A DNA stretch of 9,443 nucleotides from Candidatus Brocadiaceae bacterium (GCA_003551785.1 PUNP01000020.1:1-9443), one strand, 5' to 3'; shown: positions 1 through 7,307, counted from the first letter of the stretch. Program-made: numbers and translations. The notes: a model not told the origin generated them from the letters alone.

Positions 1-13
1 AGATTTACCTCCT

Positions 14-34
14 CCACGGGCCTTGTGCCCGTGG
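14..34 (+). repeat. Hairpin unit A, left element
   Basis: Perfect 8-bp stem CCACGGGC/GCCCGTGG closing a 5-base CTTGT loop. It is identical to the reverse complement of 9343-9363. There is no T-run after it, so it is not a classical intrinsic terminator, although such a strong stem could still slow polymerase or protect an RNA 3' end. Confidence 0.9.
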
Positions 35-81
35 CTTGCATGACTGGCTATCAGAAAAACATAACGCAACAACTGGAGACT

Positions 82-102
82 CCACGGGGCTTGTCCCCGT
101 GG
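82..102 (+). repeat. Hairpin unit B, left element
   Basis: Perfect 8-bp stem CCACGGGG/CCCCGTGG with the same CTTGT loop as unit A; the stems differ by one compensated base pair (C-G versus G-C next to the loop). That compensation keeps pairing intact, which suggests the structure itself is maintained. Identical to the reverse complement of 9273-9293 and to 9396-9416. It is followed by an ATCATGAT palindrome (105-112). Confidence 0.9.
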
Positions 103-250
103 TTATCATGATTGGCCTGAAAGGCCTTCTACCCTGGAAAAGGATTGATGACGCAAATTTTCCCTGAAAGGGATATTTAACTTCAGATCGAACGACGGGA
201 CCGAAAGTGAATCCAAAATCATTTCAACTTAAATCAGAAGGAGAACGCGG
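103..250 (+). other. Leader region upstream of the operon
   Basis: Apart from the end of the repeat element, this leader holds two small stem-loops of the same design, GGCCT-GAA-AGGCC (114-126) and TCCCT-GAA-AGGGA (161-173), and a strong ribosome binding site AAGGAG (238-243) seven bases before the ATG at 251. The operon promoter should lie here or further upstream. TTGATG (145-150) could be a -35 box, but the nearest AT-rich -10 candidates (around 172-179) are too far away, so I do not call a promoter. No riboswitch fold is recognised. Confidence 0.4.
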
Positions 251-1339
251 ATGAATCAGATTGAAAAAGCTTTGGTACATGCTCTTTTTGTTCACTTACA
301 TCATAATATCGACAAAGCCATCGACTTTGGTGCAATGAAGGAACTCAACGATAAGATGGGCGAAAAATGGCCGGGCGCCCTGCTGGTCGGCCCCGACGCC
401 GACGATGATGCCGCTGTTTGCCGAATCCCCGGACACGAGGGGCTTATCGCCGCTAAAATGGAAAGTCATTGTTCTCCCTGCGTGCCGCGACCTTATGATG
501 CCGCAGCCACCGGAGCAGGTGGCGCCATGCGTGATATCGTGGCTATGGGAGCGCGACCGTATTTTATCCTTGATTTTATCGGCACACGCCCCCTGGAACA
601 AGAAGTAATAGTTGGGCCGTGCGGATTCAAGGGAGAATGCACCTGCGGGAATTGCCAGGTAATGACCAGCAAGGAACGGCTTGACCTGATGATTAAAGGG
701 GTTAAAGACATGGCCGAAGCTCTGGAAGTATTCATTGTCGGCGGTGGTTTCTCTACGTCCTTCTCGGATATCGTCCCCGCGGTCGTCGTAGCCGTTGTAG
801 GGAAGATGGTCGTTGAACAGCCGCTGACCAAACCCGCGAAAGCCGTCGGGGATAAAATAATCCTGATCGGTAAAACCGGTCGGGATGGGAACGACACGCT
901 TTACCGAGCCGGGCTGACAGACCAGATGCGCCCCGCCCTTGCCCTGTTCGATGAAGAACGCAAGGCGATGGAGGCCGCGCTTGCAGCGTTCGGAACAGGG
1001 CATATCCGCGCATGTTCCGATATGGGAGCAGCCGGGATTGGCGCCGCTGTCTGTGAATCCGCCCGTCAAGCTGGGTTAGGCGCCAAAATCGAACTTGGCT
1101 GCGTGCCCGCTAAAGGTGAAATTACGCCGGAAGAAGCGCTTATCTGCGAGACCCAGGCCCGCTATATCGTTCAGACCGCACCGGAAAATGCTGAGGAAGT
1201 GCTTGAGGCGGCTGAGGGCTCCGTAGTTATCGGCGAGATTACCGACGATGATAAAGAAATATTTGAATATAACGGAGAAAGGATTGCGGTAATCCCGAAT
1301 AAACCATCGCAGGAAATATTAGAATCTCTCCACAAATAA
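251..1339 (+). CDS. PurL-like AIR synthase-related protein (half-length, cysteine-rich)
   Basis: A 362-residue protein with the two-domain AIR-synthase fold (N-terminal AIRS about residues 40-185, C-terminal about 198-335). It resembles only the first half of formylglycinamidine ribonucleotide synthase PurL: GPDADDDAAV (47-56) matches the nucleotide-binding GDDAAV-type motif, AAATGAGGAMRDIVAMGARP (84-103) matches the PurL ATGxGGxxRDxxxMGARP segment, TGRDG (209-213), SDMGAAGIGAAVCE (256-269) and CETQAR (299-304) match TGRDG, DLGAAGL and the ESQER motif. Small PurL proteins are roughly 600-740 residues with a second AIRS half, absent here. The PurL HNHP motif is changed to HCSP (73-76), and a Cys-rich insertion CGFKGECTCGNC (124-135) sits before the conserved helix, suggesting a metal or redox site. 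I infer an ATP-using amidine/phosphate-type enzyme or a PurL-derived paralogue; the substrate is unknown. AAGGAG seven bases upstream supports the ATG start. Confidence 0.75.
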   Translation: MNQIEKALVHALFVHLHHNIDKAIDFGAMKELNDKMGEKWPGALLVGPDADDDAAVCRIPGHEGLIAAKMESHCSPCVPRPYDAAATGAGGAMRDIVAMGARPYFILDFIGTRPLEQEVIVGPCGFKGECTCGNCQVMTSKERLDLMIKGVKDMAEALEVFIVGGGFSTSFSDIVPAVVVAVVGKMVVEQPLTKPAKAVGDKIILIGKTGRDGNDTLYRAGLTDQMRPALALFDEERKAMEAALAAFGTGHIRACSDMGAAGIGAAVCESARQAGLGAKIELGCVPAKGEITPEEALICETQARYIVQTAPENAEEVLEAAEGSVVIGEITDDDKEIFEYNGERIAVIPNKPSQEILESLHK

Positions 1340-1343
1340 TTAC

Positions 1344-1348
1344 GAGGT
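1344..1348 (+). promoter_or_regulatory. Ribosome binding site supporting a TTG start
   Basis: GAGGT lies nine bases before the TTG at 1358. No ATG occurs in this frame until residue 116 of the protein, which is well inside the conserved N-terminal domain, so this site decides in favour of the TTG start. Confidence 0.6.
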
Positions 1349-1357
1349 AACCGAACT

Positions 1358-2674
1358 TTGTCACAAGCAATTGAAAGTATTATTGATCTTGCATCCCAAA
1401 AATGTGATGAGGCCGATCTTTATTTTGCCTCCGGCGAAAATCGCAGTATAGAATTCGAAAATAACACTTTAAAACATGTTCATTCCAGCCAACATAGCGG
1501 TTTGGGACTCAGAGTTATCTCGAACGGGCGTATAGGGTTCGCCTCAACTACCGACCTCCGGAAACCGGAGCAAATAGTCGATATGGCTCTGGAAAGCGCC
1601 GGCTTCGGGGAAAAGGCCGTTTTTGATTTACCCGCCTCAACCCCCCATACAACTGAAATAAAAACACACGATAAAGAGATAGAAAATATCACATTAGATG
1701 ATATGGTGGATATGGGGCGTGAAGGACTTGCCATGAGCCGGGATGCCGATGACGCATATCTGTATGGCGCTTCGATTTCAGCAAGCCGGGGACTGTCACG
1801 GCTTTTAAACACCAAAGGAGTCGACATATCGTGTGAGGGCAGCTCGATGTCCGCCGGCGTAGGAATAGAGGTAATGAACGACGGCGGTATATTGGATGTT
1901 TATGAATACAAATCATGGTCCAGACCGTTCAATTCCATCACGGAACTGGCGAAAGATGCCTTGGATAAAATGAAGACCGGCAGTGTCATCAGCAAAGCTG
2001 AATCCAGGCAGATGCCGATTGTGTTCACCCGAAAGGCGGTAGGTACATTATTGGCGCCGCTGCTTTCCGCACTGAACGGCAAACTCGTGCAAAAGGGGGC
2101 TTCGCTTCTGGCCGATAAGATTGGCGAGCAGGTGGCTGATAAGCGCTTGAATATATTTGACGACCCGCACGTCGATTGGGCGCCCGGCAGTGCTCCGTAT
2201 GATGATGAAGGTCTGCCCTCCAACCGCATGGATCTCATCAAAGAGGGTGTCGTTAAAAATTATTTGTTAGACCTCCAGACAGCCGGATTGCTTAACATGC
2301 CGGCTACCGGTAACGGAGGACGTTCGACATCGAGCCGTCCTTCTCCTTCCACTTCTAACATTATAGTATCGCCCGGTCAAACGCCTTATGAAGATATTAT
2401 CAGGAACATCGATTACGGTTTAATCATCGACCAAACGCTGGGCAGCGGGCAAAGCAATACCCTGGCCGGGGAATTCAGCGTCAATGTCGCTTTAGGGTTT
2501 TTAGTGGAAAACGGCGAGATCAAAGGAAGGGTTAAAGATTGCATGGTCGCAGGTAATGTTTACGATATTTTAACGAGTCTGGAGGCTATCGGTTCGGAGT
2601 CCCTGTGGCTGGGTTCAAGTTGTGCACCTGATATCTGTGTGGGCGGGCTTAAACTTGCTGTCGATGATAAATAA
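1358..2674 (+). CDS. pmbA: TldD/PmbA family protein, PmbA (TldE) type
   Basis: A 438-residue homologue of PmbA/TldE (E. coli protein about 450). In characterised systems TldE pairs with TldD, the subunit carrying the HExxxH zinc site, to form a cytoplasmic metallopeptidase that degrades unfolded or modified peptides. Seen here: N-terminal domain with SGLGLRVISNGRIGFAST (47-64), middle region with DIGEQ-like and APYDDEGLPS (279-288), and the C-terminal core GSGQSNTLAGEFSV (362-375), GEIKGRVKDCMVAGN (386-400), close to the family's NPVSGDFSVGA and VREVTIAGN motifs. No HExxxH is present, which assigns it to the PmbA/TldE side. A tldD partner is not in this window and might lie upstream or elsewhere. 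It follows the PurL-like gene after 18 bases and starts with TTG. Its substrate in this organism cannot be told. Confidence 0.88.
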   Translation: MSQAIESIIDLASQKCDEADLYFASGENRSIEFENNTLKHVHSSQHSGLGLRVISNGRIGFASTTDLRKPEQIVDMALESAGFGEKAVFDLPASTPHTTEIKTHDKEIENITLDDMVDMGREGLAMSRDADDAYLYGASISASRGLSRLLNTKGVDISCEGSSMSAGVGIEVMNDGGILDVYEYKSWSRPFNSITELAKDALDKMKTGSVISKAESRQMPIVFTRKAVGTLLAPLLSALNGKLVQKGASLLADKIGEQVADKRLNIFDDPHVDWAPGSAPYDDEGLPSNRMDLIKEGVVKNYLLDLQTAGLLNMPATGNGGRSTSSRPSPSTSNIIVSPGQTPYEDIIRNIDYGLIIDQTLGSGQSNTLAGEFSVNVALGFLVENGEIKGRVKDCMVAGNVYDILTSLEAIGSESLWLGSSCAPDICVGGLKLAVDDK

Positions 2675-2693
2675 TTATTCCGGGAATCCACAT

Positions 2694-3713
2694 ATGTTGA
2701 AACTCACTGCAAATGAAATCGCTGAAAAAGTCAACGGACATGTTGAGGGTAATAAAGATGTTACAATTACCGGAATAAGGAGCCTGAGTTCGGCGGGTAA
2801 AGGCGATCTGGCCGTTCTTCGGGATGAAGCACACACCCCCGAAGCCAACCGTTCCAGTGCGTCGGTGATCATTGCTGAAGAGAGGCTGGAATCGTTTTCC
2901 GGCACTCAGATCATTACCGAAGATGCCGAGTCTGCGCTGGCTGCGCTTTTAGAGTGTTTCTATTATCATTCATTCCCCCGTCCTGCCGGCATCAGCTCTT
3001 CGGCACATATACACCCGGACGCTGAATTGGGCGAGGAGGTTGCCGTTGGTGCTAATACGGTCATCGGTAATTCGACCAAAATAGGTGACGGCTGTATTAT
3101 TTTCCCTAACGTATTTATAGGCTCTGACGTTAAAATCGGAAAGAATACCATTATCCACCCGCAAACAACTATTTTTCACTCGGTGTGCATCGGAGAAAAG
3201 TGCGAAATCAAATCCAATACGGTTATAGGTGACGACGGATTCGGTTTTATCCAGCATGATAGCGGCAGCCGGCGACTGCATCACATCGGCGGAGTCTCGA
3301 TAGGTGATAATGTCGAGATTGGCGGTCTCTGTTCGATCGACCGAGGAATGCTGGACGATACGGTCATTGGCGATGGGTGTAAGATTGACAAGCATTGTAT
3401 GATAGCGCACAACTGCAATATCGGCAGAAATTGTATCCTGGCAGGCTACGCGCGCATGGCGGGCAGTGTCAACATTGGTGAAAGTGCAATATTAGCCGCT
3501 GATGTGCGTATCAAAGACCATATCAATATCGGAGACGGCGCCGTGGTAGCGGCCGGCACGGGCGTAACGCGCGACGTAAAAGCAAAGGAAGTGGTTTGGG
3601 GCCTCCCTACCCGACCGATCAGGGAGCAGACGCGCATTTATGCGATGGAGGGCAGGTTGCCCGAGTTGTTTAAGCGTGTGAGGAAAATCGAAAAAATGGT
3701 CGAAGGTAAATAA
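2694..3713 (+). CDS. lpxD: UDP-3-O-(acyl)glucosamine N-acyltransferase LpxD
   Basis: A 339-residue protein, matching E. coli LpxD (341). It transfers an acyl chain from acyl-carrier protein to the 2-amino group of UDP-3-O-acylglucosamine, the third step of lipid A synthesis in the cytoplasm. Residues 1-100 form the uridine-binding N-terminal domain (LTANEIAEKVNG at the start); residues about 103-295 are left-handed beta-helix hexapeptide repeats (many IG-D/N/E repeats such as VIGNSTKIGDG); the end (308-339) is a helical tail. The catalytic base is seen as His239 in MIAHN, followed by the family AGxxxMAGS-like segment (250-258). DDGFGFI (180-186) is the usual LpxD motif. I chose the ATG at 2694, 19 bases after the previous stop; upstream starts at 2622 and 2664 in the same frame would overlap pmbA and add a non-conserved extension. 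The next gene follows after one base. Confidence 0.95.
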   Translation: MLKLTANEIAEKVNGHVEGNKDVTITGIRSLSSAGKGDLAVLRDEAHTPEANRSSASVIIAEERLESFSGTQIITEDAESALAALLECFYYHSFPRPAGISSSAHIHPDAELGEEVAVGANTVIGNSTKIGDGCIIFPNVFIGSDVKIGKNTIIHPQTTIFHSVCIGEKCEIKSNTVIGDDGFGFIQHDSGSRRLHHIGGVSIGDNVEIGGLCSIDRGMLDDTVIGDGCKIDKHCMIAHNCNIGRNCILAGYARMAGSVNIGESAILAADVRIKDHINIGDGAVVAAGTGVTRDVKAKEVVWGLPTRPIREQTRIYAMEGRLPELFKRVRKIEKMVEGK

Positions 3714-3714
3714 A

Positions 3715-5694
3715 ATGACTTTGTGCGATAGAGAGACCGGCGGACGTATCCTTTGTGTACGACTCAGCGCTTTAGGCGATGTCGTTCATTGCATGAACGC
3801 CCTGACTCTGCTCAGAGAGAGCCGGCCCTCCGCAAAAATTACCTGGATTGTCGAAGACCGCACAGCGGGAGTGATTGAAAACCACCCGTATATTGATGAA
3901 CTGATTTCGATCCCGCGATTAGAATGGGGGCAAGGCTTAAAAACTCCATGGCGTTGGATTGAAGTTTTCCCTGAGATAATATCCTTTATATCCTACTTAC
4001 GAAAGACACCTTTTGATATAAGCATAGACTTTCAAAGCAGTCTTAAAAGCTCATGGATAATCAAGGCGGCTAAAGCCAGCGCCCGGATAGGTTTCTCCCC
4101 ACCAATTTCTCGTGAGTTTAACAATATATTCCAAAATCGGTTAGTCAAAGCACCATCAAAAAACTGCCATAGAATAGAACGTTATTTGGCGCTGCTCGCT
4201 CCGGCCGATATAGCAACGCGGTATGCAGAGGCGTTTTTGCCATGTTCGGAGGAACACTGGCGGATAGCGGGAGAGGTGTGCGGAGAATTGGGGCGCCCGC
4301 TCATCGTTTTCCACCCGGGCACGAGCGATTTTGCTCAGTTTAAGCGCTGGCTGCCGGAGAATTATGGAAAGCTTGCACTAAAATTAATTACTGAACTGGG
4401 GGCTTCCGTTTTGGTTACGTTCGGCCCCGGCGAGGAAGCCTTAGCGCACAGGGTTATTTCCGCCAGTAAGCACAAAGCTCGCCTGGCACCGCGCCTGTCC
4501 CATATTCAGCAATTGACGGGCATATTGAAGAAGGCCGACCTTTTCGTGGGCAGCGACACCGGCCCTATGCATATAGCAGCAGCTTTGCAAACACCCGTTG
4601 TCGCACTTTTCGGCCCCAAAGACCCGCAATGCACCGGCCCCTTCAGCCCGTCCGCCTCTGTCATCACCTCCCCGGTGAAGTGCCGACCCTGCGAGAAACG
4701 AGATTGTTCCAACCCCGTCTGTATGCAAAGTATCCGAATAAAGGATGTACATGCTGCCATTAAGGTAATACTCGCGAGTCAAGGTAAACCCAACAAGGTG
4801 GATTCAGACATAGAAACGCTAGTTAAAAAACCCTTTTACTGCCATTTTGAACTGGGAAATTGGAAAGGAAAACTGCATACGGCTTTCAGCACGCCCGATT
4901 TTTACAGATTGCTGTCGATGAGCGGTGTGAAAGAAGATACGATTATTGACAAATATTGTAATAATAATCTTCAATATGAGGGCAACTCTGTAGAAGAGAA
5001 AGTCATCGAAATCGGCATTGATGAACAGGAAGACAAAACAACTAAGAGATTGCAGATGCTGATAAAACGCCCCTTGCCGGAAGCAAAGAAAAACTCAAAA
5101 TCGGATATTAGCTACAGTCTGAAGCAATATTTTAAGACGGCGGCGCTGTTTTATGACTACGGCATGAAAAGCCTGATACCGATTGCCTGGATGCACCGGA
5201 GATATCCCCCCGGCAAGGTTGAAATAATCATTTTTGATGCTGACAGCAAAGCCGACGCCGCCTTATCTCCTGTTCGAAATAACCCGACTTCCAAATTACT
5301 AATTAATGCTCCCGATTTACTGATCAACATTGCAGGATATATACGTAAATTTCACAATAAAGGTTTTCATATGCGCGATATGGTGATTGAAGATATTGGC
5401 TTCGACGATGATTACCAACCACATATCATCGCATTAGGAAAAGCCATCCGACGGCCGCTCCCCCCCCTGATTCGCGAATTTTGCTGGGGAAGGCAATTAA
5501 GGAGATTACACCGGCAATTAGAAAGAATTCTACCTGCAGAAGATATATCAAAATATTTCATAAAACCTTATTGCAAGCAGCATATTAGCCGGGAACCTGC
5601 TCAAAGACTGTTTATTAAGGCGTTGGGATTGAAGAACGACCAGAGACCGTATTTTTTTTGGAGCAAACATGAAGATAGCACGAATAATAAATGA
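3715..5694 (+). CDS. Family 9 glycosyltransferase (heptosyltransferase-like) fused to an LPS-kinase-like domain
   Basis: A 659-residue two-domain protein. Residues about 10-355 are a GT9 heptosyltransferase: RILCVRLSALGDVVHCMNAL (11-30), FHPGTSD (199-205), FVGSDTGPMHIAAAL (277-291) and the usual trailing Cys cluster C323, C326, C331, C336; this family moves ADP-heptose or related sugars onto the LPS core at the inner membrane. GT9 proteins are usually about 330-380 residues, so roughly 300 residues are extra. That part (about 370-620) follows the plan of the InaA/WaaP/Kdo-kinase family: a strand ending in LIKR (K451 as candidate ATP lysine), an alpha-C-like helix, IRKFHNKGFHMRDM (543-556) at the catalytic loop, IIALGKAIRRPL (571-582) at the metal-binding strand, and a final LRRLHRQLERIL helix. 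The loop reads HMRD rather than HRD, and the expected Asp of the IDLxRA strand is Ala573, so kinase activity is doubtful. Starts one base after lpxD; its 3' end overlaps the next gene by 26 bases. Confidence 0.82.
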   Translation: MTLCDRETGGRILCVRLSALGDVVHCMNALTLLRESRPSAKITWIVEDRTAGVIENHPYIDELISIPRLEWGQGLKTPWRWIEVFPEIISFISYLRKTPFDISIDFQSSLKSSWIIKAAKASARIGFSPPISREFNNIFQNRLVKAPSKNCHRIERYLALLAPADIATRYAEAFLPCSEEHWRIAGEVCGELGRPLIVFHPGTSDFAQFKRWLPENYGKLALKLITELGASVLVTFGPGEEALAHRVISASKHKARLAPRLSHIQQLTGILKKADLFVGSDTGPMHIAAALQTPVVALFGPKDPQCTGPFSPSASVITSPVKCRPCEKRDCSNPVCMQSIRIKDVHAAIKVILASQGKPNKVDSDIETLVKKPFYCHFELGNWKGKLHTAFSTPDFYRLLSMSGVKEDTIIDKYCNNNLQYEGNSVEEKVIEIGIDEQEDKTTKRLQMLIKRPLPEAKKNSKSDISYSLKQYFKTAALFYDYGMKSLIPIAWMHRRYPPGKVEIIIFDADSKADAALSPVRNNPTSKLLINAPDLLINIAGYIRKFHNKGFHMRDMVIEDIGFDDDYQPHIIALGKAIRRPLPPLIREFCWGRQLRRLHRQLERILPAEDISKYFIKPYCKQHISREPAQRLFIKALGLKNDQRPYFFWSKHEDSTNNK

Positions 5695-6460
5695 AAACGA
5701 TGAGGCAGTATACATTGCAAAAGAAGGTAAGAAGGCGATTGAACTGGAGGGGACTCCTTTCGGCGGAATAAAACGCACCCCGGTTTCCCTGAGCCTGGAC
5801 TCGGTAAAGCAGTATCTCCCCCCTGTTGAACCGCCGAATATCGTGGCCATCGGGCTGAACTACCGGGCTCATGCGCGGGAGAGCAATTCACCGCTGCCGG
5901 AGCGACCGGTGATATTTCTCAAAGCTACAACAGCTCTTAACGCCCACGGTGGTAAAATCATTTTGCCTGCAATAGCTCCTGACGAAGTAGATTACGAAGC
6001 CGAGATGGCCGTTATCATCGGTAAAAGAGCAAAAAATGTGCCCGTAGAATCCGCACTGGACTATGTGTTAGGTTATACCTGCGCTAACGATGTCAGCGCC
6101 CGGGATTGTCAGCATAAGCTGGACATACAGTGGGCGCGCGGTAAATCGTTTGATACGTTTGCTCCGGCCGGTCCCTGGATCGAAACTGAGGCTGACCCTG
6201 ATAACCTCCGGATACGCAGTATCCTCAACGGTAATGTCATGCAGGACTCGCACACTTCCGACATGATTTTTTCCACGGCGGAGCTTTTAAGCTACATTTC
6301 TCATTCGATGACGCTGCTGCCCGGCACTATCGTTTTAACCGGTACACCGGAAGGGGTTGGTGCAGGCCGCAAGCCACCCGTTTATCTGGAAGATGGCGAT
6401 ATGATTGAAATTGAAATTGAAAACATTGGTCGTCTGACCAATGAGGTTACGGCAAACTGA
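5669..6460 (+). CDS. Fumarylacetoacetate hydrolase (FAH) family protein
   Basis: A 263-residue enzyme with the FAH fold; relatives act as acylpyruvate hydrolases, oxaloacetate decarboxylases or 2-hydroxyhepta-2,4-diene-1,7-dioate isomerases. Seen: GLNYRAHA (62-69), the divalent-metal ligands E110 and E112 in VDYEAEMAVIIG and D141 in ANDVSARD, GKSFDTFAPAGPW (158-170) and TGTPEGVG (224-231). Residues 1-50 are the short N-terminal region usual for this group. All catalytic landmarks are present, so it should be active, but the substrate cannot be read from the sequence. GGAG (5660-5663) five bases before the ATG at 5669 supports a start inside the end of the preceding gene, a 26-base overlap that suggests translational coupling. 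It has no obvious link to LPS. Confidence 0.92.
   Translation: MKIARIINENDEAVYIAKEGKKAIELEGTPFGGIKRTPVSLSLDSVKQYLPPVEPPNIVAIGLNYRAHARESNSPLPERPVIFLKATTALNAHGGKIILPAIAPDEVDYEAEMAVIIGKRAKNVPVESALDYVLGYTCANDVSARDCQHKLDIQWARGKSFDTFAPAGPWIETEADPDNLRIRSILNGNVMQDSHTSDMIFSTAELLSYISHSMTLLPGTIVLTGTPEGVGAGRKPPVYLEDGDMIEIEIENIGRLTNEVTAN
6424..6443 (+). other. Perfect 8-bp stem-loop at the end of the FAH gene
   Basis: CATTGGTC (6424-6431) pairs with GACCAATG (6436-6443) around a GTCT loop, inside the last codons of the FAH gene. It covers the ATG at 6441, an alternative upstream start for the next gene. A short T-run follows only about 18 bases later, so it is not a standard terminator. It may be a chance structure or a weak attenuator or RNA-processing signal. 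Confidence 0.4.
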
Positions 6461-6494
6461 CTTTTTCCCCCTCTTTAACCGCGAGTACAATGCG

Positions 6495-7307
6495 ATGAAC
6501 TTGATAAATTATTTCCGGCAGGAATGCATTCAAATCTGCACTGAGTCATCCGAAAAGGAAGACGTTTTGCGAGAAATTGCAAAACTGGCAAAACGGTGCG
6601 ATGTTCTGCAAAGTTACAGTGAAGAAGATATTTATACCGCCTTGAAAAATCGTGAAGAAATCGGCACGACCGCTTTTGAGGGTGGTATCGCTTTGCCGCA
6701 TTGCGCTCTCGACAATGTCGACACCTTTGTGGTAGGTGTTGTCACTTCGGATGATGGGGTGGATTTTGAAAGCATGGACGGCGAACCCACACGGCTGCTG
6801 ACTTTCATTATCGGCCCTGCTGACCAGCGTAATGAACATGTCACTTTGCTTTCCGAAATTTCCCGGGTGCTGAATGACAAAGCGGCGGTAGAGGAGTTAG
6901 TTCGTTCCCGGAACCCGGAAGCTCTTTCAGAAAGTTTTTTGCGCAGACATCGCCACTCATTACCCCACCAGGATAAAGAAAAATGCCTGTTCCATGTCAT
7001 CGTTCAGCAAGAACACCTGTTCAATGATATACTCGAGATTTTCAGCAGCGCGGTTGTTGAAGGCGACCTCAGCGTTGTCGAAGCCAATAACGCCGGCTCC
7101 TATCTCAACAGGATACCCATGTTCGCCGCCTTTTGGAAAGAACAGGACAGTGGATTTTGCCGGGTTATACTCGCTGTCGTCGATAAAGACCTGAGCAACG
7201 AAGTAGTGAGGAGAATTAACGTATGTGTTGACGACCTTGAACAGCAGCAGGGAGTGCTGGTTACCGTTCATGAATTAATGTTAGTGCGCGGCAGTTTGAA
7301 CTTTTAA
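6495..7307 (+). CDS. PTS EIIA (fructose/mannitol/Ntr type) domain protein with a C-terminal PII-like domain
   Basis: A 270-residue protein. Residues about 3-148 form a PTS EIIA type-2 domain, with the phospho-acceptor His69 in GGIALPHC (63-70) and the second active-site His115 in EHVTLLSEISR. Such domains take phosphate from HPr/NPr; EIIA-Ntr proteins regulate potassium and other systems rather than carry sugar. A charged linker (150-162) leads to residues about 163-266, which show a beta-alpha-beta-beta-alpha-beta order (CLFHVIVQ, FNDILEIFSSA, DLSVVEAN, FCRVILAVVD, LSNEVVRRINVCVDDLE, GVLVTVHELMLVRG), as in PII-like signalling or CutA-like ferredoxin folds; this second assignment is inference. 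No sugar EIIB/EIIC genes are nearby; a cation antiporter follows after 17 bases, so a regulatory role on ion transport is likely. I chose the ATG at 6495 because the EIIA domain begins there; an ATG at 6441 would add 18 non-conserved residues. No good ribosome site precedes either. Confidence 0.8.
   Translation: MNLINYFRQECIQICTESSEKEDVLREIAKLAKRCDVLQSYSEEDIYTALKNREEIGTTAFEGGIALPHCALDNVDTFVVGVVTSDDGVDFESMDGEPTRLLTFIIGPADQRNEHVTLLSEISRVLNDKAAVEELVRSRNPEALSESFLRRHRHSLPHQDKEKCLFHVIVQQEHLFNDILEIFSSAVVEGDLSVVEANNAGSYLNRIPMFAAFWKEQDSGFCRVILAVVDKDLSNEVVRRINVCVDDLEQQQGVLVTVHELMLVRGSLNF

Larger units (their letters stand above)
1..122 (+). repeat. Left copy of a two-hairpin (REP/BIME-like) element, inverted relative to 9253-9376
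   Basis: Two GC-rich perfect hairpins (14-34 and 82-102) are separated by a 47-base spacer. The reverse complement of 9253-9376 aligns along the whole stretch, with both hairpins identical, 6 mismatches and 2 one-base indels in the spacer, 3 mismatches in the inner 20 bases and about 4 in the outer 13 (counted by eye, about 88% identity). Similarity still holds at base 1, so the element probably continues outside the window. The two hairpins are tandem direct copies: both have CTTGT in the loop on this strand and both are followed by a related tail (CATGACTGGCTATC versus CATGATTGGCCTGA). No coding potential. Assignment to a named repeat family is not possible from sequence alone. Confidence 0.85.

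Noticed and set aside
14..102. Possible CRISPR array, given similar repeats with a ~47-base spacing
   Set aside because: There are only two units at this end, the spacer is conserved in the right-hand copy rather than unique, the repeats are near-perfect palindromes, and no cas gene is present.
145..179. A sigma-70 promoter from TTGATG and the following AT-rich stretch
   Set aside because: The spacing to any -10-like hexamer is about 21 bases and the hexamers are poor matches.
296..1069. Minus-strand reading frame of 257 residues
   Set aside because: It is entirely opposite the PurL-like gene, whose motifs are unmistakable; composition and lack of domains point to a shadow frame.
2622..2693. 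Upstream extension of lpxD to a start at 2622 or 2664
   Set aside because: It would overlap the end of pmbA and add residues not found in LpxD; starting at 2694 gives 339 residues and places the catalytic histidine at 239 as in E. coli.
6441..6494. Start of the EIIA gene at the ATG at 6441
   Set aside because: The extra 18 residues are not part of the EIIA fold, no ribosome site precedes it, and the codon is buried in a perfect hairpin.
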